Positions 17,778 through 27,957 are shown, counted from the stretch's first letter. The stretch is 64,000 bases of DNA from Marinirhabdus sp963793275 (GCA_963793275.1 CAWBZL010000004.1:558001-622000); one strand, 5' to 3'. Numbers and translations: made by a program. Notes: generated by a model from the letters alone, not told the origin.

Positions 17778-20384
17778 TTAAAATTGTTGTCCAATAATAA
17801 AATGTACTTCCCAGCCATTTGGATCATTTCTACCTAAAATTGGGTCGAAACCATATCCAAAATCAATACCTAATAATCCAAATGCCGGCATAAATATACG
17901 TAATCCTGCGCCAGCAGACCTGCTAATTCTGAATGGATTATATTCCCGGAAGCCATCATACGCTGCTCCACCTTCAGCAAAAGTGAGTCCATAAATAGAT
18001 GCTAACTGGCTCAAGGTAATTGGGTATCTTACTTCTAACGAAAATTTATTGTAAATGGTATTTCCATCGTTACTAGATAACGATTGATTAGGATATCCCC
18101 GTAACTGAATTACCTCACGACCGTCCAGACTAAAGGCTCCTAAACCATCTCCACCCACGAAGAAACGTTCAAACGGCGGGATGCCACGGTCACCGTTGTA
18201 GGCGCCCAGGAAACCAAATTCTGTCTTCGTTCGTAATACTAATTTATCTACAATGCGGGTGTACCAATCTCCGGAAAATTTAATTTTGTAATATTCCAAC
18301 CAGTTAAAACGTTCCTGGTCTATTGCGGCTATACGTTCTCTGGTATCTACACTATTTGGGTTATCGTCCAGGAATTCCTGTAGTCCATCTCTTTCGTCTC
18401 TTAACGAACTATAATCTACTCCATTAAATGCAGAATAGGGTAAGGTCAATTTGGCAGAAACGCTCCAGTTAGATCCTGAAACAGGATAAATAGGGTTTGT
18501 TGCGGTGTTATTACGACTTAAGCCAATAGTATATGCCAGGTTATTTGAATATCCATCTCCAAACGTAAATAAGCCTGTATTATAGTTTTTTAAATTATAA
18601 TGCTGAAAGCTTAATGCCTGAGAAAAAGTGAAATAATCATCCGGCCATTGTAAGCGTTTCGCAAACCCTACGGAACCTCCTGTAATTAAAAAACGACGAT
18701 CTCTATCTACATCACGCGATTGGAAGTCGAATAAATACTGAATGGTATGAGAAAAAGATGTGCTTAACTGAATAGGTTTTTTACCACCTAACCAGGGTTC
18801 TACTAACGATAAGCTATATGTTTGGTAAAAACTACTGGCTTGCGCTCTTAAGGATAGTTTTTGACCATCTCCCATAGGTAAAGGCTTATAGGCCTCTCCA
18901 TTAAAAATATTTCGTAGCGAAAAATTGTTGAAGGATAATCCTAAGGTTCCAACAAATCCACCACCACCATAACCACCTTGTAGTTCTATCTGGCTGGATC
19001 CTTTTTCTACAACACTGTATTCCAGATCTACCAAACCATTATTTTCATCTACAAATACAAAGTTAGGAGAGAGCTGTTCTGCGTCAAAATAGCCCAATTG
19101 ACCCAATTCACGAATGGTTCTTACTACGTTTCGTTTGCTGTATTTTTGTCCGGGACGGGTACGTAGCTCACGATAAATAACGTGATCGTTTGTTTTTTCG
19201 TTCCCTACAACCGTAATATGGTCAAAGTAAAACTCTTTGTTTTCTATAATTCTAATTTCAAAATCTATGGTGTCCTGGCGTACGGCAACTTCAACCGGAT
19301 TAATTCTTGCGGCTAAATATCCATTGTTTTGGTATAGATTCGTAAGGTCGTCTGCATCCGGGTCTGTGTCGTCTGCAATACGTTCCTGTAATAAAACCCC
19401 GTTGTAAGGCTCACCTTTCTGAATACCGAGTTTTTGGCGTAATTGTGCGTCTGTATACTTACTATTACCAATAAAACGAATATCACCAAAATAGTAACGT
19501 TGTCCTTCTTCTACGGTTAGATTAAGGGCAATATTTTTTTCATCCTTTACCAGGAGTGTATCACTGGTAATGCGTGCATCTCTATATCCGTTTGCCTTAT
19601 ACTTTTTTATTACGCTAGCTTTATCTTCAATAAAGCTTTCTTCCGCATATTTAGATCGTTTCCAGAAGCGAAAAAAGTTTTTGCGTTTTGTATTTTTCAT
19701 AGCACCTCTCAACTTTCCATCGCTAAGGGCTTCGTTACCTTCAAACTTAATTTCTTTTATTTTTACACGCTCGTTTTTATCTATACGAATGAGCATGTTT
19801 TTTCCAACCTCAACACCAGTTGAATCCACATAAGGTGTAGTACTTATGGTTACCTGAGTGTTTAAAAAACCGTTTTCTCTGTTTTTATTGGTAATGTAGT
19901 TTTTGGTGGTAGTAAGGAGATTTTTGGTAATTTTCTTTCCGGTTACCAGATCGTTATCTTTAATGATGTCTTTCTTTTTACCTTTTCGAATACCTTCTAT
20001 GGTAACCTCGTTTAATTTTGGGAGTTCTACAATGTAAAGTTCAAGATCTACAAGGTCTCCGTCTATATTGGTAACATAAAAGGCAATATCGCTAAACAGG
20101 TTTTGGTCCCAAAGTTTTTTGGTTACTGAACTTAATCGTTCCCCTGGAATATAAAGGCGTTCTCCTTCTTTTAAACCGGTAAAAGCAATAACGGTTTGCT
20201 CATTAAAACTTTGCGCACCTGTAACAGTTACGCTGTTTAAGGTGTATTTTCTGCCGCTATCCAGCTGTTTTTGCTGTGCAATTGCGCTGCCAGCAAGAAA
20301 TATTGTGACTACAAGTAGGCAAAATAAATTTTTGGGTATGTGCAAAACTATCTTATTGTTCAAGCTGTTCACTAGTCTTTCCAA
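17778..20384 (-). CDS. bamA: Outer-membrane protein assembly factor BamA
   Basis: Omp85-family insertase that folds beta-barrel proteins into the outer membrane. It has a signal peptide ('LLVVTIFLAGSAIAQ'), POTRA domains over roughly 45-470 and a C-terminal 16-stranded barrel to residue 868. The barrel includes the L6-loop region 'FFVGGDGLGAFSLDGREVIQLRGY', split here as VGGDGLG and RGY, and the terminal 'GWEVHFIIGQQF' with a final Phe as expected. The ATG at 20384 overlaps the end of uppS by 32 nt. A TTG at 20345 just after the uppS stop is an alternative start that still keeps the signal peptide. It heads the OmpH operon and is coupled to uppS. Confidence 0.95.
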   Translation of the reverse strand: MERLVNSLNNKIVLHIPKNLFCLLVVTIFLAGSAIAQQKQLDSGRKYTLNSVTVTGAQSFNEQTVIAFTGLKEGERLYIPGERLSSVTKKLWDQNLFSDIAFYVTNIDGDLVDLELYIVELPKLNEVTIEGIRKGKKKDIIKDNDLVTGKKITKNLLTTTKNYITNKNRENGFLNTQVTISTTPYVDSTGVEVGKNMLIRIDKNERVKIKEIKFEGNEALSDGKLRGAMKNTKRKNFFRFWKRSKYAEESFIEDKASVIKKYKANGYRDARITSDTLLVKDEKNIALNLTVEEGQRYYFGDIRFIGNSKYTDAQLRQKLGIQKGEPYNGVLLQERIADDTDPDADDLTNLYQNNGYLAARINPVEVAVRQDTIDFEIRIIENKEFYFDHITVVGNEKTNDHVIYRELRTRPGQKYSKRNVVRTIRELGQLGYFDAEQLSPNFVFVDENNGLVDLEYSVVEKGSSQIELQGGYGGGGFVGTLGLSFNNFSLRNIFNGEAYKPLPMGDGQKLSLRAQASSFYQTYSLSLVEPWLGGKKPIQLSTSFSHTIQYLFDFQSRDVDRDRRFLITGGSVGFAKRLQWPDDYFTFSQALSFQHYNLKNYNTGLFTFGDGYSNNLAYTIGLSRNNTATNPIYPVSGSNWSVSAKLTLPYSAFNGVDYSSLRDERDGLQEFLDDNPNSVDTRERIAAIDQERFNWLEYYKIKFSGDWYTRIVDKLVLRTKTEFGFLGAYNGDRGIPPFERFFVGGDGLGAFSLDGREVIQLRGYPNQSLSSNDGNTIYNKFSLEVRYPITLSQLASIYGLTFAEGGAAYDGFREYNPFRISRSAGAGLRIFMPAFGLLGIDFGYGFDPILGRNDPNGWEVHFIIGQQF

Positions 20385-21096
20385 ATCTTCGTTCTCTTTT
20401 TTGATAATTTAATATTGCTTCAAAAAGATGGTTTTTTCTATAATCGGGCCAAAGTGTTTCGGTAAAAAACAATTCAGCATAAGCAATTTGCCATAATAAG
20501 AAATTACTAATACGTTGTTCACCACTGGTGCGTATTAACAAGTCCACGTCTGGTAAATCGCGGGTGTAAAGATGATTATTTATAGTTGCTTCATCTATTT
20601 CAGACGGCGAAATTAGGTTATTTTTAACTTTGTGGCTAATCTCTTGGATGGTTTTTACAATTTCCTCACGGGAGCCATAACTAAGTGCCAGTGTGAGGGT
20701 CATGCGTTTGTGGTCCTTTGTTTTTTTTATAACGTCCAGCAATTCATTTTTAGCTTTTTTTGGAAGTGCGTCTAAGTTTCCAATTGCGTTTAAACGAATA
20801 TTATTTTTTACCAGCGTTTTTATTTCTTTTTTCAGAGATGAAACCAACAGTCTCATCAATGTTTCTACTTCCAGTTTGGGCCTGTTCCAGTTTTCGGTAG
20901 AGAATGCGTATAATGTAAGGTACTTAATTTGTAATTCGGCACTCGCTTCTACAACTTCCCGAACTGCCTTGGAGCCATTTTCATGACCAATGGTTCTAAA
21001 GAGTCCCTGCTTTTTTGCCCAACGACCATTGCCATCCATAATAACGGCGATGTGCCGTGGGAGTTTGCTATGATCTATTTGTGCTTCTAAGCTCAT
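20353..21096 (-). CDS. uppS: Isoprenyl transferase (undecaprenyl diphosphate synthase)
   Basis: cis-Prenyltransferase that makes undecaprenyl diphosphate, the lipid carrier for peptidoglycan and surface polysaccharides. The 247-residue product starts at the ATG at 21096; an earlier start at 21129 would overlap the DUF6089 gene. It shows 'IAVIMDGNGRWAKK' with the catalytic Asp21, 'LTLYAFSTENWNRP', and 'DLLIRTSGEQRISNFLLWQ' (seen as RTSGEQRISNFL). The start codon follows the stop of the DUF6089 gene by one base and its end overlaps bamA, so all three are translated from one message. Confidence 0.96.
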   Translation of the reverse strand: MSLEAQIDHSKLPRHIAVIMDGNGRWAKKQGLFRTIGHENGSKAVREVVEASAELQIKYLTLYAFSTENWNRPKLEVETLMRLLVSSLKKEIKTLVKNNIRLNAIGNLDALPKKAKNELLDVIKKTKDHKRMTLTLALSYGSREEIVKTIQEISHKVKNNLISPSEIDEATINNHLYTRDLPDVDLLIRTSGEQRISNFLLWQIAYAELFFTETLWPDYRKNHLFEAILNYQKRERRFGKTSEQLEQ

Positions 21097-21097
21097 A

Positions 21098-21793
21098 TTA
21101 AAAATTACAGTAACAGGGTTTCCTTCCAAATGTGAAGGTTAACGTTATCCCGGTAAATACATACCAATCGTCACTATTTATATTTCCAAATTTTAAACTG
21201 TCATTATCTGCCAAATCGCCTACCGGGTTGCTTCCATCCAGATCGTCTGTAAACGTATAGCGGGCACCAACTTCAAATCCTAATACTATTTTTGTTCCCA
21301 ATGTAGTTTTGTAACCTACTACCATAGGGATGGCAAGTGTTCCTGCTGTATCATACTCTGTAATAATATTGCTTCCTGGTCTTTTCTGTAAGGCATTATA
21401 CCCAAAATAGGTAATCCCTGTATATAAGTACGGGGTAGAAACTGGCTGCCCTCTATACATATTAAATTCCCAAAAAGTATATTCTATCCCCAGGGATACT
21501 TCGGTAATGGTGTTTTTAAACTCATAGCCACGTTGTTGTCTTCTGGATTCATTAGACTTGGTGTCGTCACCACTTATACCACCTACCAAAACAGATGCTC
21601 TAAATGCATGCCGCTCACTTCGGTTCCACTTAAAAACCCCTCCAACTACCACGTCGTTTGGCGAAATATAATTGGTTTTACCTATGTCTCCTATATAATT
21701 TGCGCCTCCAATAAAACCACCAACCTCATAGGTTTGGGCCTTCATTGAAAAAACACTTATCACCACTATAAAAACGGTCGCGAAATACTTCAT
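21098..21793 (-). CDS. DUF6089 family outer-membrane protein
   Basis: A 231-residue beta-rich protein with a signal peptide ('VFIVVISVFSMKAQ') and the DUF6089 opening 'YEVGGFIGGANYIGDIG'. Alternating aromatic and hydrophobic residues suggest an eight-stranded OmpA-like barrel. The start at 21793 is preferred because the reading beginning at 21847 would add 18 residues before the signal peptide. It sits between nadK and uppS in the envelope biogenesis block, the usual place for this family in flavobacteria, but no function is established. The C terminus ends with 'GRKPCYCNF', where two Cys may form a disulfide. Confidence 0.85.
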   Translation of the reverse strand: MKYFATVFIVVISVFSMKAQTYEVGGFIGGANYIGDIGKTNYISPNDVVVGGVFKWNRSERHAFRASVLVGGISGDDTKSNESRRQQRGYEFKNTITEVSLGIEYTFWEFNMYRGQPVSTPYLYTGITYFGYNALQKRPGSNIITEYDTAGTLAIPMVVGYKTTLGTKIVLGFEVGARYTFTDDLDGSNPVGDLADNDSLKFGNINSDDWYVFTGITLTFTFGRKPCYCNF

Positions 21794-21886
21794 ATACCTT
21801 AAAAAGTTTGCAAATATAACAATAAACTCCGCTCTACCATAAGTCAAGCAGAATTGTCTCAGTTGATTAACAAATTTTACCGGTTT

Positions 21887-22777
21887 TTATTGTTTTAAAT
21901 TTCGCTTGTCTTCGCCCCACAACAACTTTTTTCTAAGTGTTTTTATAAAACTATCGTCCAGCAGCTGTACCAATTTTATAGTAAAGGATGCTTTCTGTAC
22001 AGTAAGACGAGTGTTATTTGTGAATGTTGCAATTCGGGAGTCCAAAGACACCAAATAAGATTTTTCCCGTCCCGAAACCTGTAATGTTATTGTGCTGGAA
22101 TCCGGCAGTACCAAAGGTCTTGCGCTTAAATTGTGTGGCGCAATAGGTGTAATGACTAAACTGGCATTGCTGGGCGCAATTACGGGGCCTCCGCAGCTTA
22201 AAGAATAGCCTGTAGAGCCCGTTGGGGTGGCTAGAATGAGCCCGTCACTCCAATAGGAAGTAAGATATTTACCGTCCACATCGGTTTCTACTTTGATCAT
22301 GGAGGTTGTATTTTTACGATTTATGGCAACTTCGTTCAGGGCGAAATTTAATTCTGAAATTTCCGGATTATGCGGATCCGACGTGAGTTGTAAGAGGCTT
22401 CTTTCGGAAATTGAGTACTTGCCCTCAAGGATCTGATTGATACTTTCTGAAATATTTTCCTTCTGAATGGTCGCTAAAAAGCCAAGTCTCCCCGTATTTA
22501 TACCTACAATAGGAATTCCTAGATCCTTCACGTACGTGATAGACTTCAAAATGGTTCCATCACCTCCAATGCTGAAAAAGAGGTCATAGCTTGCATCAAG
22601 ATGTGTAAACGTTTTAAATGCCGAAGTAGTTTCAACACCATCATTATCGTTTATAATGGCCATGAAATTTTCTTCAATAAGAACCTCGTGCTCTTTTTTC
22701 CGAAGGGCGTCTAAGATTATCTGAATATATTTTTCAGAATTATTATGATAAAACTGTCCGTAAATACCAATTTTCAT
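21887..22777 (-). CDS. nadK: NAD kinase
   Basis: Phosphorylates NAD to NADP using ATP or polyphosphate. The 296-residue protein has the GGDGT motif at 71-75 (catalytic Asp73 in 'SIGGDGTIL'), the 'NTGRLGFLA' segment and the conserved 'LATPTGSTGYSLSCGGP' loop. Length is normal. It starts 3 nt after the stop of the CBS-domain gene and belongs to the same minus-strand transcription unit leading into DUF6089 and uppS. Confidence 0.96.
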   Translation of the reverse strand: MKIGIYGQFYHNNSEKYIQIILDALRKKEHEVLIEENFMAIINDNDGVETTSAFKTFTHLDASYDLFFSIGGDGTILKSITYVKDLGIPIVGINTGRLGFLATIQKENISESINQILEGKYSISERSLLQLTSDPHNPEISELNFALNEVAINRKNTTSMIKVETDVDGKYLTSYWSDGLILATPTGSTGYSLSCGGPVIAPSNASLVITPIAPHNLSARPLVLPDSSTITLQVSGREKSYLVSLDSRIATFTNNTRLTVQKASFTIKLVQLLDDSFIKTLRKKLLWGEDKRNLKQ

Positions 22778-22780
22778 CGC

Positions 22781-23437
22781 TTAAATATTTAGGTATTTAT
22801 CCAGGTAATTGGAACGTTTTTTTAGATCTTCCAGAAATTTATCTTCTTCGTGGTGGCTCAATACGGTATAACTATACCTCCGGAAGGTTTGCACAATCGC
22901 ATTCATCCCCTGATGGCCTATTTTAAGGGTAATTTGTGTAAGATCGCTATTGCTTTTCGAAATAAAAGCACCAAATATCTTTGCATCATTGGTTTCAACA
23001 ATCTGGCATATTTCACTAAAAGAGTAGTCTGTAGCTCCTTTTTCTACTACTATTATCCCACCGGCTTCGTTTAAAAAAGGCGTGTCGTTAAAGCAGTGCA
23101 TAATATCGTTTAACTCATAATACCCAAGGTAGGTGTTTTCGTCGTCCAAAACAGGCATGATGTTACTGTTATGTAGTGCAAATGCTTCTAATATATCTAA
23201 CCAATGGGTTGTTTTTCTTACAAAAAAGGGCTCTAAAGCATACTGGAAATCGGCTATCGTTTTCTTATTTTCGAAACAATGAGCGTCAGTTTCAGATACA
23301 CAACCTATAAATTCGCCATCTTTCTCTATAATAAGGTGCGAAAAGGTTAATTGATTAAAAGTTTCCTGAATAATTTTAATAGAAGCCGATGCTGGGAACG
23401 GTTCAATATCGTTTATAATGTAGTGTAAGGTGTTCAA
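22781..23437 (-). CDS. CBS-domain protein
   Basis: A 218-residue protein with two CBS motifs in the first 120 residues (about 10-60 and 70-120) and a C-terminal half resembling an ACT-like fold ('GAFISKSNSDLTQITLKI'). CBS pairs bind adenosine nucleotides and act as energy or regulatory sensors. It heads the nadK-uppS-bamA gene run with only 3 nt before nadK, so an effect on nucleotide cofactors is conceivable, though this is only context. It is also divergent from pdxJ, with 86 nt between them. No enzyme domain is attached. Confidence 0.8.
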   Translation of the reverse strand: MNTLHYIINDIEPFPASASIKIIQETFNQLTFSHLIIEKDGEFIGCVSETDAHCFENKKTIADFQYALEPFFVRKTTHWLDILEAFALHNSNIMPVLDDENTYLGYYELNDIMHCFNDTPFLNEAGGIIVVEKGATDYSFSEICQIVETNDAKIFGAFISKSNSDLTQITLKIGHQGMNAIVQTFRRYSYTVLSHHEEDKFLEDLKKRSNYLDKYLNI

Positions 23438-23498
23438 GGCAATTTAATTTTTATGCAAATTACTCAAAATATGCCTTTAAAGCTGAAAGGCAAGTTTG

Positions 23499-23506
23499 TA
23501 TTTTTG
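23499..23506 (+). promoter_or_regulatory. -7 element for pdxJ
   Basis: TATTTTTG matches TAnnTTTG and lies 17 nt before the pdxJ start; a TTT stands at the -33 distance (23476-23478) in place of the ideal TTG. Confidence 0.5.
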
Positions 23507-23523
23507 TTACTAGAATTTCTATT

Positions 23524-24237
23524 ATGACAAAGTTAAGTGTAAATATTAATAAAATAGCCACATTACGGAATGCGAGAGGGGGAAATATGCCCAACGTGGT
23601 TGAGGTGGCTAAAGATGCCGAAAAATTTGGCGCTCAGGGAATTACTATTCATCCAAGGCCGGACGAGCGCCACATTCGTTATCAGGATGCACGGGATTTA
23701 AAGCCTGTTGTCACTACCGAATTTAATATAGAAGGCAATCCAATAGACAAGTTCTTGGATTTAGTGCTGGAATTAAAACCCACGCAAGCTACCCTTGTGC
23801 CGGATGCAATAGATGCCATTACTTCCAATGCGGGATGGGATACTGTTAAGCATAAATCGTTTTTGGTTGAGGTGATTTCAGAATTAAAAAGTAAAGGAAT
23901 CCGTACCTCTATTTTTGTAGATCCAACGACCGAAATGATTGAAGGCGCCGCAGCAACTGGAGCAGACAGAATAGAATTATATACCGAAACCTTTGCACAT
24001 CAATATAGTGTAGGGAACAAAGATGCGGTTATACCTTATAGTGCCTGTGCAACGCTCGCCCACAAATTAGGACTGGGTGTAAACGCAGGGCACGATCTAT
24101 CACTACAAAACATTGCCTTTTTTAAACAAAATGTTCCACATTTACTGGAAGTTTCTATTGGTCACGCCTTGGTTTGTGAGGCATTATATGAAGGGTTGGA
24201 AGCTGTAATTAATCAATACTTAATGAAACTGAAATGA
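23524..24237 (+). CDS. pdxJ: Pyridoxine 5'-phosphate synthase
   Basis: Last step of the DXP-dependent vitamin B6 pathway: joins 3-amino-2-oxopropyl phosphate and 1-deoxyxylulose 5-phosphate. The 237-residue TIM barrel shows 'LSVNINKIATLRNARGG', 'AQGITIHPRPDERHIR' (with the conserved His and Arg), 'PDAIDAIT' and 'LGVNAGHDLSLQN'. Length matches the family. It overlaps the following hydrolase gene by 4 nt (ATGA), so the two are coupled. Confidence 0.97.
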   Translation: MTKLSVNINKIATLRNARGGNMPNVVEVAKDAEKFGAQGITIHPRPDERHIRYQDARDLKPVVTTEFNIEGNPIDKFLDLVLELKPTQATLVPDAIDAITSNAGWDTVKHKSFLVEVISELKSKGIRTSIFVDPTTEMIEGAAATGADRIELYTETFAHQYSVGNKDAVIPYSACATLAHKLGLGVNAGHDLSLQNIAFFKQNVPHLLEVSIGHALVCEALYEGLEAVINQYLMKLK

Positions 24238-24995
24238 TCCTACACTCACAAATATTAGGAGAAGGTACTCCATTTATTATACTGCATGGTTTTTTAGGAT
24301 CTGGAGATAACTGGAAAACTTTAGGGAATCAATTTGCAGAAGATGGCTATCAGGTTCATTTGGTAGACCAGCGAAATCACGGACGTAGTTTTCATTCTGA
24401 CACGTTTAGTTATGAAGTGATGGCAACCGACCTGCTGAAATATCTCGATCATCATGCAATTGATGAATGCATCCTGTTGGGACATTCCATGGGTGGTAAA
24501 ACAGCGATGGAGTTTGCGGTGAACCATCCAAATATGGTTTCAAAATTATTGGTGGCAGATATTGGTCCCAAAGCATATCCGCAACATCATCAGGATATAT
24601 TAAAAGCATTGTCTTCACTGGATTTTAAACAAATAAAATCCAGAGGGGAAGCAGATAAAGTGCTTTCAGAATATATTAAAGAGATAGGAACACGACAATT
24701 TTTATTGAAGAATCTATACTGGAAGGAAAAAGGAACCTTAGCGCTTAGAATAAATTTACCGGTGCTTTCAGAAAAAATAATAGAAGTTGGTAAAGCACTT
24801 GAGGCAGCATCAGTTTTTGATAAACCTACCTTGTTTTTAAAAGGGGAAAGGTCTGGTTATATTGAAGTAATGGATGAATTATTAATTCATAGGCACTTTC
24901 CTAAAGCAAAAATTGTAAGCATTTCAGAAGCCGGACATTGGCTCCACGCAGAAAATCCTTCCGAATTTTACCAAAATGTTATCAAATTTTTATAA
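24234..24995 (+). CDS. Alpha/beta hydrolase (YbfF-like esterase)
   Basis: Serine hydrolase of 253 residues with the nucleophile elbow 'LLGHSMGG' (Ser85), an oxyanion segment 'ILHGFLGSGDNW', and the catalytic His235 in 'SEAGHWLHAE'. The closest recognisable subfamily is YbfF/abhydrolase-11, which hydrolyses short acyl-CoA or ester substrates. It has no signal peptide and is cytoplasmic. The start overlaps the pdxJ stop by 4 nt. The pairing with pdxJ is common in flavobacteria but no biochemical link is known. Confidence 0.88.
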   Translation: MILHSQILGEGTPFIILHGFLGSGDNWKTLGNQFAEDGYQVHLVDQRNHGRSFHSDTFSYEVMATDLLKYLDHHAIDECILLGHSMGGKTAMEFAVNHPNMVSKLLVADIGPKAYPQHHQDILKALSSLDFKQIKSRGEADKVLSEYIKEIGTRQFLLKNLYWKEKGTLALRINLPVLSEKIIEVGKALEAASVFDKPTLFLKGERSGYIEVMDELLIHRHFPKAKIVSISEAGHWLHAENPSEFYQNVIKFL

Positions 24996-25113
24996 CATTG
25001 CAAAGTTAAATTTATTATGTATGCATAATAAATTACCTTATTAAGGTATAATTACGTACCTTATTGCTTAAATAACAACTTAAAAACTTAAACTTAAATC
25101 AATCTTTAACATT

Positions 25114-26364
25114 ATGAAGAAACTTTTACTCCTTTCTGTTTTTGCTCTGGCAACTGCAGTAACGTATGCTGGAGGATATCGTGTAAGTTTACAGGGTAAC
25201 AAATCTCTGGCTATGGGCCATACGGGTGTTGCTGTTGTAAACAGTGCCGAATCTGTGTTTTTTAACCCAGCAGGTCTTGTGTATCTTGAAAACAAATTGA
25301 GCATTTCTGGTGGTGGCTTTGGAGTTTTCTCCGATGTGGTTTACCAGAATTCGGCAACCGGCGCTACTGCTATGACCGATAGTCCTGTAGGAACTCCTTT
25401 CTACCTATATGGATCGTATCAGGTTACAGATTGGTTAGCCTTGGGTCTTGGAGTATATACTCCTTTTGGAAGTACTGTAGAGTACGAAGATGACTGGGCT
25501 GGATCTCACTTAGTAAATAATATTGACTTAGCTGCAATTTTTGTACAGCCTACAGTTTCTATTAAATTAAGCGAGTATCTAAGTGTTGGTGGTGGACCAA
25601 TTTATGTAAATGGCTCCGTAAACTTTAACCGAAACCTAAACCGCACCCTTACAGATCTTGACGGAAACCGCTCTGAGGTTACTGTAGATGCTACAGGTGT
25701 TACAAAATGGGGTTGGACTGCAGGTATTATGTTTAACCCAGCCGAAAATTTAACTATTGGTGCACACTACCGTTCAAAAATTCTTTTGGATGCTGAAGAT
25801 GGGGAAGCAGATTTTGAAAATGTACCAAATTCTCCTTTAACACCTTTTGCAGATACTACTTTTAACGCAACACTACCATTACCTGCAGAAATGACTGTTG
25901 GTTTAGCGTATGAGTTTTGTGACAAATGGTTATTTGCTTTCGACTTAAACCGTGCATTCTGGAATGTATACGAAAGCTTGGATATAGACTTTGCAGATGA
26001 AAATATACCAGATTCATTTAATCCTAGAAATTATAAAAATGCTTCTACGTACCGTTTTGGCCTACAATACGAAGCTACAAAAATGTTCACGCTAAGAGGT
26101 GGATACTACTTTGATGAGTCTCCGGTTACGGAGGGCTTTTTCTCACCTGAAACCCCAAGAAACGATAGCAATGCCTATACTGCTGGTTTAACAGTTAATA
26201 TTTCAGATAATTTAGCAATAGACGCTTCTTTCTTATACGTACGCTTTAAAGAGATAGATGCTACATACGAAGGATACAGAGAAAACGGACAAGTTGCTCC
26301 ATTTGGTGGTACCTATAAATCTAGTGCTTTTTCACCAGGTTTAGGTGTTACTTATAAAATGTAA
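25114..26364 (+). CDS. OmpP1/FadL family outer-membrane transporter
   Basis: Beta-barrel of the FadL family, which lets hydrophobic molecules such as fatty acids or aromatics cross the outer membrane. The 416-residue product has a signal peptide (about 1-19), then 'GGYRVSLQGNKSLAMGHTGVA' (family start; 'ALGMGHTG'-like), 'SVFFNPAGL', and a C-terminal barrel ending 'FSPGLGVTYKM'. It is followed after 18 nt by a broken SGNH lipase gene. The two together look like an uptake module that frees and imports acyl chains, an inference from family roles and adjacency. Confidence 0.93.
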   Translation: MKKLLLLSVFALATAVTYAGGYRVSLQGNKSLAMGHTGVAVVNSAESVFFNPAGLVYLENKLSISGGGFGVFSDVVYQNSATGATAMTDSPVGTPFYLYGSYQVTDWLALGLGVYTPFGSTVEYEDDWAGSHLVNNIDLAAIFVQPTVSIKLSEYLSVGGGPIYVNGSVNFNRNLNRTLTDLDGNRSEVTVDATGVTKWGWTAGIMFNPAENLTIGAHYRSKILLDAEDGEADFENVPNSPLTPFADTTFNATLPLPAEMTVGLAYEFCDKWLFAFDLNRAFWNVYESLDIDFADENIPDSFNPRNYKNASTYRFGLQYEATKMFTLRGGYYFDESPVTEGFFSPETPRNDSNAYTAGLTVNISDNLAIDASFLYVRFKEIDATYEGYRENGQVAPFGGTYKSSAFSPGLGVTYKM

Positions 26365-26382
26365 TTTTAAAAAATTTAGAAC

Positions 26383-27925
26383 ATGAAAAAATCAATATAT
26401 ATAGTATTAGGTGGTTTGCTAACCCTTGGGTTTGTAAGTTGTGAGCCAGAATTTGATACACCAATCGACGAAGCTGGGTTTTATACTACAGGAGATGCAG
26501 ATATGAGCAATTTTGTTGCCTTAGGTAACTCGTTAACTGCTGGTTTTGCAGATGGAGCTTTATACATAACAGGACAAGAAAATTCCTACCCAAACATAAT
26601 TGCACAACAAGCTGCCCTAGCAGGTGGCGGTGAATTTACACAGCCTTTAATGGCAGATAATTTAGGAGGTCTTTTATTAAATGGAACTCAAATTGCTGAA
26701 AATAGATTTGTGCTAGCTGCAGACCCAATGACTGGAGAACCTGCTGGCCCTGTTCGATTAGAAGGAATGCCAACTACCGAAATCACAACAAGTGCGGCGG
26801 CCTTTCAATAATATGGGAGTTCCAGGTGCTAAGAGTTTTCATTTAGTAACTCCGGGTTATGGTAACGCTGGAGGGATACTTTCAGGAACTGCAAATCCAT
26901 ATTTTGCAAGATTTGCTACAAGCGGGAATGCAACTGTACTTGCAGATGCAGTGTCATTAAACCCTTCATTCTTTTCGCTTTGGATTGGTAATAACGATAT
27001 CTTAAGCTATGCAACCAGCGGTGGTTCTGGAGTAGATCAAACAGGAAACTTAGATCCATCAACATACGGGCCTAATGATATTACAGATCCTAACGTGTTT
27101 GCTTCAGTTTATAGCCAGCAAGTAGACGCCTTAAGTGCTGGAGCTTCTGGGGGAGTTTTAGTTAACATTCCAGATGTAACATCTATACCTTTCTTTACTA
27201 CAGTGCCTGTGCGTTCTATTCCCTTAGATGCTCCTACAGCTGGAGCGGTAAATGCACAGTTTGCGTTGTATAATACGCAGGTATTGCCAGGTTTGGTTGG
27301 TGCTGGAGTTATTTCGGCTGAAGAAGCAGCTGCCAGACAGATTAATTTCTCAGCAGGTGTGAATTTTCCGATTATCACAGATGACGACTTAACGGATATT
27401 TCCGCTATTCTTCAAGGAGCACCATTTAACCTGCCAGCTCCTCTTGCAGGATTATTAGGTCAATTACGTCAGGCAAATAATGAGGATTTAGTGGTATTAA
27501 CTGCTTCTTCAGTTATAGGTACGTTGGCAGATCCCAACAACCCACAATCTGTAATTGGAGTGGCTGTTCCATTGGGAGATCAGTTTGTACTTACTTCAGT
27601 AGAACAAGATAGAGTAAGCACTGCAGCATCTTCTTATAATTCAACAATCGCTTCTTTAGCTTCTGCTAATGGTTTGGCATTTGTGGATGCACGTCTTGCA
27701 TTGGCTCAGGTTGCCAACGATGGTGTAGCTTATGATGGAGGTGTATTAACAGATACATTTGCAACAGGCGGAGCTTTCTCACTGGATGGGGTACACCCAA
27801 CACCTCGTGGATATGCTTACACAGCAAACCTTATTATAGATAAGATTAATAGTACCTACAATGCTACTATTCCGAATGTGAATATTGGTGATTACGGAAC
27901 TATAACAGTTACTAACAATCAATAG
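26383..27925 (+). pseudogene. SGNH/GDSL lipase lipoprotein, interrupted by a +1 frameshift
   Basis: Two overlapping plus-strand frames give one recognisable GDSL-type hydrolase. The first half (26383-26811) has a lipoprotein signal (lipobox Cys20) and block I 'ALGNSLTAG' with nucleophile Ser50. The second half (from 26792) has 'GVPGAKSFHL', block III 'WIGNNDIL' and the Asp-His block 'LDGVHPTPRGY'. The break is in 'gcggcggcct' near 26794-26803: removing one G joins 'EITTSAA' to 'PFNNMGVPG' and gives a normal protein of about 513 residues. As read, the first frame stops at 26809-26811 without the catalytic His. It could be a true mutation, a sequencing or assembly error, or less likely programmed frameshifting. 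The gene follows FadL by 18 nt. Confidence 0.85.
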
Positions 27926-27957
27926 ATAGAGGTAACTTAAAACAATTTTATAGTAGT

